The position numbers and the translations under genes are program-made. The notes below the pieces were generated by a model. The model did not search any database. It was not told where the DNA came from and saw nothing but the letters and a program-made list of their open reading frames with translations. DNA of 6,111 nt from Anaerolineae bacterium (GTDB lineage: Bacteria > Chloroflexota > Anaerolineae > CG2-30-64-16), in the NCBI GenBank assembly GCA_025454565.1, contig JALOOE010000163.1, positions 1 to 6,111 on the forward strand, read 5' to 3'. Positions 1 to 5,149 of the stretch are shown here, piece after piece; the first letter of the stretch is position 1; each line of letters starts with the position of its first letter.

Positions 1-990
1 TTGCGGCAGCAGCGCGCCGAATGGGATCTCCCACACATAGCCCGCCTTGCGCCAGTCGGCGACCAGACCGATGGAGGTGGGCCGGTGGAGGCCATGCTGC
101 CCATCGGCCATCTGCTCGCGGCCGAGGATGCGTCGCGTGGTGCGAAACTGCGCCATGCTCGGCAGCGTGACCGGGAAGAGCCGGCGCCGGTCGGACGCGC
201 CGCCCTCTGCCTGTCTGGCCCGATAATGCTCGCGTAACAGTCGGCGGCTGTCCATCACGAATTGTGTCACCTGCTCGGCGTCCGTGCCGTTCAGCTTAGG
301 GTAGCCGGCCGGCGCGCCGCCGCCCGCGTTGTTTGCGCCGAGGTGGATCACATCGAGCAGCGAGACGGCATCCGGCGCCGCCGTCGCCCTGGCGGCGCGC
401 TCCTGCGAGACCTGAACCGCCCACAGCGACAGCCAGTTATCGCCTTCGGCGCATGCAGCACCCGCCCGGAAGGCGACATCGGCATCGCCGGTCGCATCCA
501 CCACGCATGCGGCGGTCAGCAGGCCGCGGCCGCTCTTGTTCTCCACCACCAGCCCGGCGATGTGTTCCCCCGCCATCACCGGCCGGCAGACCAGCGTGTC
601 GAGCCAGAGGGTCACGCCCGCAGCATCGAGCGCCTCGTCCATGGCCAGGACGAACGAAGCGGGCGAAAAAGCCACGCGATAGCGACCGCGTTCGGCGTGC
701 TCGCCCGGCTCGCGCCAGCCGGCCGGCACGTCGCCCGGTCCATACTTGATGCTCAGGTGCAGCAGCTCCTCGGCGATGCCGAATGTCACCTGGCGGCCGC
801 GGCCGTCGCACAGCGGCAGGTAAATGTTGATCAGCCCGGTCGTCGCCAGCCCGCCGACCAGCACGGTCTTCTCCACCAGCGCGGTGCGCAGACCCATGCG
901 CGCGGCCTGGAGCGCCGCGGCGACCCCGGCCACGCCCGCGCCGGCGATGAGGATGTCGTAGGTGCGTTGGAAGTCGAACGCTGGATTCAT
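1..990 (-). CDS. FAD-dependent oxidoreductase (FAD_oxidored-like), C-terminus beyond window
   Basis: Partial gene: 330 N-terminal residues are readable without a stop, and the frame leaves through base 1. A Rossmann FAD-binding motif lies near the N-terminus (G17-A-G19-V-A-G22), with an acidic residue, E40, at the end of the second strand (ALVEK). A conserved glycine pair follows in VGGLAT (46-47). The second FAD motif, VVDATGDADVAFRAG, covers about 163-177. FRTTRRILG (about 282-290) and YVWEIPFGALLP (about 318-329) resemble the conserved RetRRi.G and iPy.alvP blocks of the FAD_oxidored family (PF12831 type). There is no signal peptide or membrane segment, so a cytoplasmic flavoenzyme is expected. 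The ATG at 988-990 sits 28 bp after the stop of the LarA-like gene on the same strand, with GGAAAGG about 10 nt upstream, which suggests co-transcription. The substrate is unknown; an alpha-hydroxy acid or sugar-derived compound is inferred from the neighbours. About 100 or more C-terminal residues are probably missing. Confidence 0.88.
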   Translation of the reverse strand, partial: MNPAFDFQRTYDILIAGAGVAGVAAALQAARMGLRTALVEKTVLVGGLATTGLINIYLPLCDGRGRQVTFGIAEELLHLSIKYGPGDVPAGWREPGEHAERGRYRVAFSPASFVLAMDEALDAAGVTLWLDTLVCRPVMAGEHIAGLVVENKSGRGLLTAACVVDATGDADVAFRAGAACAEGDNWLSLWAVQVSQERAARATAAPDAVSLLDVIHLGANNAGGGAPAGYPKLNGTDAEQVTQFVMDSRRLLREHYRARQAEGGASDRRRLFPVTLPSMAQFRTTRRILGREQMADGQHGLHRPTSIGLVADWRKAGYVWEIPFGALLPQ

Positions 991-1018
991 CGAGAGATGG
1001 CCTTTCCGTGGGGCATAC

Positions 1019-2317
1019 CTACCCAATCGCTGGCCCCACCCGCGTCAGCGTCTCACCACCGAATGGGATCACGCCGACCTTCGCGTCGCGACCGAGCACG
1101 CCATAGGCCTGCTCCAGCGCGGCCTGCACGGTGGGCGCCGAGTCGAATCCCAGGACTTCAAGATCGCCCGGCGTCAGATGATTGGTCACGCAGATCGTCT
1201 TCTGGACGCGCGGATAGAGCACGGCGTGATACAGCGGCAGGTTAAGGCCCACGAGGTCATCTACCTCGCCGCGCTCGACGGCAGCCACCAATTCATCGAA
1301 CGGCCGGCGCATATACTTGTGCAGCGTCGGCTCGTGCGAGGGCGCGTCGCCGCAGAGGTGCTCCGCCCCATCCAGCATGAAGATGATGATGCCGCCTTCC
1401 CGGACGGCCAGGTGGGCGTAAGCGTAGGGCTTGAGTCCCTGCCAGTAATCCACGTGACAGGGGTTGGCCGAGACGATCAGGATATCCGCCTGGCGCGGAA
1501 TCGGGATCACCATGACCTGCTCGGCGAGTGCAACCGCCCGCCGGTGCGCCTCGACCACATCCCCGGCAAAGACGCCGAGAAGGTGACCCTCCTCATCCAG
1601 CACTGTGTTGACGATGAAGTCCAGCCCCACGCGGCGCGCGATGGCATCCATCTCGGCGCGCGGCCGGGTGTCGCGCACGCCGAGCACCTCCAGCACTGGC
1701 TGGATGATACAGCCGACGTAGTGCATCATGTCGGTGGTGATGCGGCTGCACGCGCCCGGCAGCAGGATCTTCGAGCCGCCGCCCCAGCCCGCGGTGATGT
1801 GCGGCACGACGTTGCCGACGGCGATCTTGACATCGGCCTCCATCACGGCCCGATCCACCTCGATGGGGATTCCGCTCGGTGTCGTGCCCAGGCTCACGAA
1901 GTCGCCGTCCAGGTATTCCCGGTTGATGATCTTGTAGCGTCCGACCGCGTCAGCGCCCAGCTTGGCCCGCAACTCCGCGTCGGTCATCGGCCGGTGCGTG
2001 CCGAGGGCGGCGAAAAGGCGAATGTCCGCATCCCGTATGCCGGCTCGCCGGAGGGCATCGAGGATCGGCGGCAAGATGGCCGCGGCCGGTGTGGGGCGGG
2101 TGATGTCATCGAACAGGATGACCACCGACTGACCGGGCCTGACCAGATCTTCCAGCCGTTCTGCGCCGATGGGATGCGCGAGCCCATCCAGGATCACTTG
2201 ACGCTGGTCGGGAACCTGGCCGGTCTTGCGGTGTACGGCACAGAACAGCAGGTTGCGATCATCGACCTCCACCCGCGTCGCAACCCCGGGACGAAAGAGA
2301 AGATCGTAAGCAGTCAC
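1019..2317 (-). CDS. LarA-family (DUF2088) nickel-dependent racemase/epimerase homologue
   Basis: Complete gene of 432 residues, the usual LarA size. LarA enzymes racemise or epimerise alpha-hydroxy acids by hydride transfer on a nickel-pincer nucleotide (NPN) cofactor bound to a lysine. The N-terminal domain has FDDITRPTP (69-77) and GTHRP with H108, the same number as the catalytic His of Lactobacillus plantarum LarA. VVPHITAGWGGGSK gives H173 and K183, and H199 lies 16 residues further on. This spacing matches the known LarA set H108/H174/K184/H200, so the active site appears intact. I chose GTG at 2315-2317 because GGAGG lies 7 nt upstream. A longer in-frame reading to 2500 adds 61 low-complexity residues that cross the divergent promoter region. 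The gene is first in a leftward pair with the flavoenzyme. The substrate may be lactate, malate, gluconate or another hydroxy acid, so no symbol is assigned. The cofactor genes larB, larC and larE are not in the window. Confidence 0.9.
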   Translation of the reverse strand: MTAYDLLFRPGVATRVEVDDRNLLFCAVHRKTGQVPDQRQVILDGLAHPIGAERLEDLVRPGQSVVILFDDITRPTPAAAILPPILDALRRAGIRDADIRLFAALGTHRPMTDAELRAKLGADAVGRYKIINREYLDGDFVSLGTTPSGIPIEVDRAVMEADVKIAVGNVVPHITAGWGGGSKILLPGACSRITTDMMHYVGCIIQPVLEVLGVRDTRPRAEMDAIARRVGLDFIVNTVLDEEGHLLGVFAGDVVEAHRRAVALAEQVMVIPIPRQADILIVSANPCHVDYWQGLKPYAYAHLAVREGGIIIFMLDGAEHLCGDAPSHEPTLHKYMRRPFDELVAAVERGEVDDLVGLNLPLYHAVLYPRVQKTICVTNHLTPGDLEVLGFDSAPTVQAALEQAYGVLGRDAKVGVIPFGGETLTRVGPAIG

Positions 2318-2324
2318 AGCAGCG

Positions 2325-2329
2325 CCTCC
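2325..2329 (-). promoter_or_regulatory. Ribosome binding site deciding the GTG start of the LarA-like gene
   Basis: On the minus strand this reads GGAGG, 7 nt before the GTG at 2315-2317. It is the best Shine-Dalgarno match near the 5' end of this frame. It places the protein start just before TAYDLLF, where homology to LarA proteins begins. Confidence 0.8.
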
Positions 2330-2360
2330 GTGAAGAGAGTCCGAGTCGAGTGGTACAACA

Positions 2361-2389
2361 AGTATGCCTGATCTAGCCTTTTCGTGCAA
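2361..2389 (-). promoter_or_regulatory. Possible leftward sigma70-type promoter for the LarA-like/flavoenzyme pair
   Basis: On the minus strand a TTGCAC hexamer (2384-2389) is followed, after exactly 17 bp, by CATACT (2361-2366). The -35 matches consensus at 3 of 6 positions and the -10 at 4 of 6. The predicted start near 2354 would leave a short leader of about 35-40 nt before the GTG. It is the most plausible leftward promoter I found in the spacer but is only a moderate match. Confidence 0.4.
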
Positions 2390-2446
2390 AGGGCACGCGG
2401 CAGCACTGCGCAGCTCAAAGGCGTCAGGAATCTGGCACTGCGCGTG

Positions 2447-2475
2447 TTGACAGCGACACGGCTTCCGGCTATAAT
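2447..2475 (+). promoter_or_regulatory. Consensus sigma70 promoter for the sulfatase-like/dehydrogenase group
   Basis: TTGACA (2447-2452) and TATAAT (2470-2475) are separated by exactly 17 bp. Both hexamers match the housekeeping sigma factor consensus perfectly, which is rare in a GC-rich genome. Transcription would start near 2482, leaving a leader of roughly 75 nt before the ATG at 2556. A promoter this strong is normally held in check, and the inverted repeat just downstream is the obvious candidate for that control. Confidence 0.85.
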
Positions 2476-2478
2476 CGG

Positions 2479-2508
2479 CTTGACACGTGCAGGCTAACAC
2501 GTGTCAAG
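2479..2508. promoter_or_regulatory. Perfect 11-bp inverted repeat over the transcription start: probable repressor operator
   Basis: CTTGACACGTG (2479-2489) and CACGTGTCAAG (2498-2508) are exact reverse complements separated by 8 nt. Each arm contains the self-complementary CACGTG, so two such cores lie 14 bp apart. The element starts 3 bp after the -10 hexamer and covers the expected +1, a classic place for a repressor to block initiation. No run of T follows, so a terminator is unlikely. The cognate regulator is not in the window. A dimeric repressor responding to a pathway metabolite is inferred. Confidence 0.75.
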
Positions 2509-2545
2509 TACCTCTCGCCTCGTTCCGTCAATACTCATCCGACCC

Positions 2546-2554
2546 AGGAGGGAG
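2546..2554 (+). promoter_or_regulatory. Ribosome binding site for the sulfatase-like gene
   Basis: AGGAGGGAG precedes the ATG at 2556. The AGGAGG core ends 4 nt before the start codon, which is slightly tight but a strong match. It rules in this ATG over in-frame start codons further upstream. Confidence 0.75.
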
Positions 2555-2555
2555 C

Positions 2556-3962
2556 ATGTCACCACAACGACGCGGCAAACGCCCGCCCAACATTATCTTC
2601 TTCGGCATCGATTCGCTGCGTGCCGACCACATGAGTCTCTACGGCTACCCTCGGCTGACCACGCCGCACATGGATCGCTTCGCCCGGAGCGGCGCCGTCT
2701 TCGACCGCACCTACAGCGCCTACATCCCGACGACACCGGCCTACACCGCCATGTTCACCGGCATGGATTTGTTCAGCCACCAGGTCGTCGCGCTGCGCCA
2801 CAAGGGCGGGCTGCGGCCGGAGGTGAAGACGTTGGCTGAGGTGTTGCGCGAGAACGGCTACACCACCACCTGCGTCGGTTTCCGTGGCAACCCGGCCTCG
2901 CGCGGGTTCGACAGCTACATCGACTTTCCGGGCTGGGGCAGTTGGAACGAGGGTCGCAGCCCGAAGGCGGAGAACCTCAACAAGGTGGCGATCCCGGAAC
3001 TGGATCGGCTGGTGAAGGCACGCGATCCGTTCCTGCTCTTCCTGCGCCACATGGACCCGCACGCGCCGTACCTCCCGCCGGCGCCCTACGAGCGCATGTT
3101 CTACCACGGCAACGAGTGCGATCCGAAGAACCGGTCGATGGACCCGGTGATGTCGTTCAAGCCGTTCCGCGATTTCTTCGCCAGTTGGATGCCGCCGGGG
3201 ATCAGCGATAAAGACTACGTCATCGCGCAGTACGACGGCGAAGTGGCTTACATGGATGCCGCTATCGAGACGATCTTCACCGCGTTGGAGGCGAAGGGCA
3301 TCCTGGACGAGAGCATCGTGGTGATCAACAGCGACCACGGCGAAACGCTCTACGACCACGAGTGCTACTTCGACCATCACAGCATGTACGACCAGACGCT
3401 GCACGTGCCGCTGATCCTGCGCTATCCGGGCAAGGTGCCGGCAGGGCTGCGCGTGGGCGGCTACAACCGCCACGAGGATCTGATGCCGACGATCCTGGAG
3501 CTGGCGGGGATCGAGTCGGGCATCCGGTTCGACGGCAAGAGCCTGCTGCCGATGATCCGCGGCGAAGTCGCGTCCTACGAGAGCGAGTTCTATATCACCG
3601 AGTGCACGTGGATGCGGAAGCACGGCTGGCGCACGCCGCAGTGGAAGCTGATCATCGCGCTCGAACCGGACATGCACTTCAAGCCGCCGGTAGAACTCTA
3701 CAACCTGATCGAAGACCCCGGCGAGCTGGTCAACCTGGCCGACAGCCAGCCGCAGATGGTTGCGCTGCTCAAAGCCCGGATGGAGGCCTGGCTGGCCAGG
3801 CGGGAAGCCGAGACCGGCTTGCCCAACCCGATCTATCACCAGGGCGATTGGCACGGCCACGAAGGGGTCGGCGCGTTCAAGACCTCGCAGCAGGCCTACG
3901 ACACGCTGCACATCGGCGATCCAGCGCAGGCCGCCAAGTTGCAGGCAGAAGCGCGGAAGTAG
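2556..3962 (+). CDS. Sulfatase-fold hydrolase (alkaline phosphatase superfamily) with Thr at the nucleophile position
   Basis: 468 residues, a normal sulfatase length, with no obvious signal peptide, so probably cytoplasmic. The N-terminal strand NIIFFGIDSLRADHMSLYGY carries the metal-ligand Asp (D19) in the common D-S/T-L-R-x-D-H form. The nucleophile block reads TTPAYTAMFTG (59-69). Sulfatases have C/S-x-P-S/A-R here, but this protein has T59 in place of the Cys/Ser that becomes formylglycine and Y63 in place of Arg. Other family blocks are intact: DPHAPY (167-172), NSDHGETLYDH (258-268, with D260 and H261), and YDQTLHVPLILRYPG (278-292). The C-terminal part has the usual WKLI and ELYNLIEDPGE blocks. 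ATG at 2556 was chosen because AGGAGG lies just upstream and because an upstream GTG would fall in the operator at the predicted transcription start. It may be a sulfatase, a phosphodiesterase or phosphatase using Thr, or an inactive member. It is first in a group with two dehydrogenases, which suggests action on a modified sugar. Confidence 0.87.
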   Translation: MSPQRRGKRPPNIIFFGIDSLRADHMSLYGYPRLTTPHMDRFARSGAVFDRTYSAYIPTTPAYTAMFTGMDLFSHQVVALRHKGGLRPEVKTLAEVLRENGYTTTCVGFRGNPASRGFDSYIDFPGWGSWNEGRSPKAENLNKVAIPELDRLVKARDPFLLFLRHMDPHAPYLPPAPYERMFYHGNECDPKNRSMDPVMSFKPFRDFFASWMPPGISDKDYVIAQYDGEVAYMDAAIETIFTALEAKGILDESIVVINSDHGETLYDHECYFDHHSMYDQTLHVPLILRYPGKVPAGLRVGGYNRHEDLMPTILELAGIESGIRFDGKSLLPMIRGEVASYESEFYITECTWMRKHGWRTPQWKLIIALEPDMHFKPPVELYNLIEDPGELVNLADSQPQMVALLKARMEAWLARREAETGLPNPIYHQGDWHGHEGVGAFKTSQQAYDTLHIGDPAQAAKLQAEARK

Positions 3963-3965
3963 GAA

Positions 3966-4049
3966 GTGAAACGTGATGCGTGAAACGTGAAAACCTGGAT
4001 CGCAATTCACGTTTCACGTTTCACGTTTGACGTGTGACGTTTCACGCAC
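3966..4049. repeat. Heptamer tandem repeats in opposing orientations forming a long hairpin
   Basis: The spacer begins 3 bp after the sulfatase-like stop with four 7-nt units of the GTGAAAC type (3966, 3973, 3980, 3987). After about 14 nt come six units of the complementary CACGTTT type (4008, 4015, 4022, 4029, 4036, 4043). The first three of these six are identical and the rest have diverged. Bases 3979-3991 and 4006-4018 are an exact 13-bp inverted repeat. Extending outward gives 26-nt arms (3966-3991 and 4006-4031) with three mismatches around a 14-nt loop. No T-tract follows, so this is not a standard intrinsic terminator. It resembles the short tandemly repeated heptamers of some cyanobacterial and Chloroflexota-like genomes (inference). 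Confidence 0.85.
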
Positions 4050-4050
4050 G

Positions 4051-4057
4051 AAAGAGG
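4051..4057 (+). promoter_or_regulatory. Ribosome binding site for the first Gfo/Idh/MocA gene
   Basis: AAAGAGG ends 6 nt before the ATG at 4064. It directly follows the last heptamer unit. It favours this ATG over the in-frame GTG at 4034, which lies inside the repeat. Confidence 0.7.
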
Positions 4058-4063
4058 CGTATC

Positions 4064-5056
4064 ATGCTCCGAGTCTGCGTCATCGGCATGGGCCCCATCG
4101 GCAACCGCCATGCCATGATCTACAACGAAGACCCCCTGGCCGAGCTGGTGGGGGTGTGCGATATCCGCAAGGAGCGCGCCGACGCGGCATCGAAGACACA
4201 CGGCGTGCCGGCGTTCTACGACGCGCCGCAGATGCTGGCCGCGCTCAAGCCCGACGTGTGCAGCATCACCACGGGCGGCTACGAGTACGGCAGCGACCAC
4301 TACGCGCCGACCATGCAGGCGTTGGAGGCCGGCTGCCATGTCCTCGGCGAGAAGCCGATCTCCAACGAGATCGCCAAAGCCGAGGAGATGGTGGCGAAGG
4401 CGCGCCAGCAGGGTGTCTGCTACGGCATCAATCTAAACCATCGTTTCACCGAGGCGGCCTACATCGCCAAGCGCTGGCAGAACGAGGGGCGGCTGGGCCA
4501 TCTGCTCTTCATCAATATGAGCATGTGGATCATGAACCCGGCGGAGAGCTCGCCCTACTACATGATCAAGGCGCTCAACCCGCACACCGTCGATGTGATG
4601 CGCCACTTCTGCGGTGATGTCGAGGCGGTGCAATGCTTCGCGCAGAAAGCGCCGGGCCGCCAGATCTGGTCTACCGCGCACTTCAGCATGAAGTTCAAGA
4701 ACGGCGTCGTCGGCGGGCTGACGGCGTCGTACGATATCGAGCGTGGCCACCCGATGGAGCGCTGCGAGGTGGCGGGCACCAAGGGCCGCTTCGTCCTGGA
4801 AGATATGTGGCGCGAGGTGACCCTCTACGGCGCGGGCGACTTCGAAAAGCGCGTCTACAGCAACCCCGTCTTCGGCGGTCATCGCGACTTCGAGGATACC
4901 TTCCGCAATCGCATCCACAAGTTCCTCCAGCAGGTCACGGACGGCGCGCAGCCTGAGGAGATCGACGGCTCCGGCGCCGAAGGTCTCGCCGCGCAGAAGG
5001 TGCTCCAGGCGGCGATCGAGTCGCTGGATACGGGGAAGGTTATCCAGGTTGGGTGA
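4064..5056 (+). CDS. Gfo/Idh/MocA family NAD(P)-dependent oxidoreductase
   Basis: Complete, 330 residues, slightly short for the family. These enzymes oxidise, reduce or epimerise sugars, inositols and related polyols with NAD(P). The N-terminal Rossmann domain opens with VCVIGMGPIGNRHA (glycines 8, 10, 13), and VGVCD (about 29-33) ends the second strand. The family lysine lies in GEKPISN (95-101, K97). A conserved block, GINLNHRF, follows at 121-128. In the C-terminal domain the catalytic-type motif appears as H174-x-x-D177 in NPHTVDVMRHFCGD. The Asp usually found four residues before that His is Ala170, with Lys169 next to it. There is no signal peptide. ATG at 4064 is chosen from the Shine-Dalgarno and because family homology starts at once; the GTG at 4034 would add 10 repeat-encoded residues. 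It lies 101 bp after the sulfatase-like gene and 93 bp before a paralogue, probably in one transcript. The substrate is unknown. Confidence 0.92.
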   Translation: MLRVCVIGMGPIGNRHAMIYNEDPLAELVGVCDIRKERADAASKTHGVPAFYDAPQMLAALKPDVCSITTGGYEYGSDHYAPTMQALEAGCHVLGEKPISNEIAKAEEMVAKARQQGVCYGINLNHRFTEAAYIAKRWQNEGRLGHLLFINMSMWIMNPAESSPYYMIKALNPHTVDVMRHFCGDVEAVQCFAQKAPGRQIWSTAHFSMKFKNGVVGGLTASYDIERGHPMERCEVAGTKGRFVLEDMWREVTLYGAGDFEKRVYSNPVFGGHRDFEDTFRNRIHKFLQQVTDGAQPEEIDGSGAEGLAAQKVLQAAIESLDTGKVIQVG

Positions 5057-5111
5057 AAGTTGCAGGTTGCAGGCATCACCTTCAACCTTCGACCTTCGAC
5101 CTTCAATATTC
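5057..5111. repeat. Second heptamer-repeat spacer forming a hairpin
   Basis: Three AGGTTGC-type 7-nt units (5057, 5064, 5071) are followed by four ACCTTC-core units (5077, 5084, 5091, 5098) and a degenerate fifth (5105). The two sets are near reverse complements. Bases 5055-5073 can pair with 5079-5097 around a 5-nt loop, giving 15 Watson-Crick pairs, one G-T wobble and three mismatches. The left arm begins inside the TGA stop of the upstream gene. The layout matches the spacer at 3966-4049 but the heptamer differs. No T-tract follows. Confidence 0.8.
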
Positions 5112-5134
5112 GTTTCAACAGTGTGACTCACAAC

Positions 5135-5143
5135 AGGAAAGGA
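5135..5143 (+). promoter_or_regulatory. Ribosome binding site for the second Gfo/Idh/MocA gene
   Basis: AGGAAAGGA ends 6 nt before the ATG at 5150, a good Shine-Dalgarno match at normal spacing. Confidence 0.75.
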
Positions 5144-5149
5144 ATCCCA

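Larger units (their letters stand above)
2318..2555. other. Divergent intergenic control region
   Basis: This is the spacer of about 240 bp between the divergent LarA-like and sulfatase-like genes. It holds the two promoters, the operator-like inverted repeat and both Shine-Dalgarno sites. A 9-bp direct repeat, GCACTGCGC, occurs at 2403-2411 and 2435-2443, 32 bp apart (about three helical turns), between the two promoters. I see no convincing coding sequence or RNA gene here. Confidence 0.7.

Noticed and set aside
962..2371. A plus-strand open frame of about 469 codons, and another at 262-1245, across the leftward genes
   Set aside because: Both lie antisense to the LarA-like and flavoenzyme genes, whose translations carry intact catalytic motifs. 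The antisense translations are His/Arg/Gln-rich and show no domain.
2318..2500. An N-terminal extension of 61 residues on the LarA-like protein
   Set aside because: The extension would be translated from the divergent promoter region. It aligns with nothing expected of LarA, and the GTG at 2317 has an excellent Shine-Dalgarno and gives the H108 numbering seen in LarA.
2559..4010. A long open frame on the minus strand (about 483 codons) opposite the sulfatase-like gene
   Set aside because: It mirrors the GC-rich codon pattern of a gene with clear family motifs on the plus strand. Its translation is rich in Arg, His, Val and Ala with no recognisable domain, and it starts outside any ribosome binding site I can see.
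3966..4031. Rho-independent terminator
   Set aside because: The hairpin is long and not GC-dense, has a 14-nt loop, and no run of T follows either arm. A role in termination cannot be excluded but the sequence does not show it.
3966..4049. CRISPR array
   Set aside because: The units are only 7 nt, contiguous without unique spacers, and change orientation halfway. No cas gene is present.
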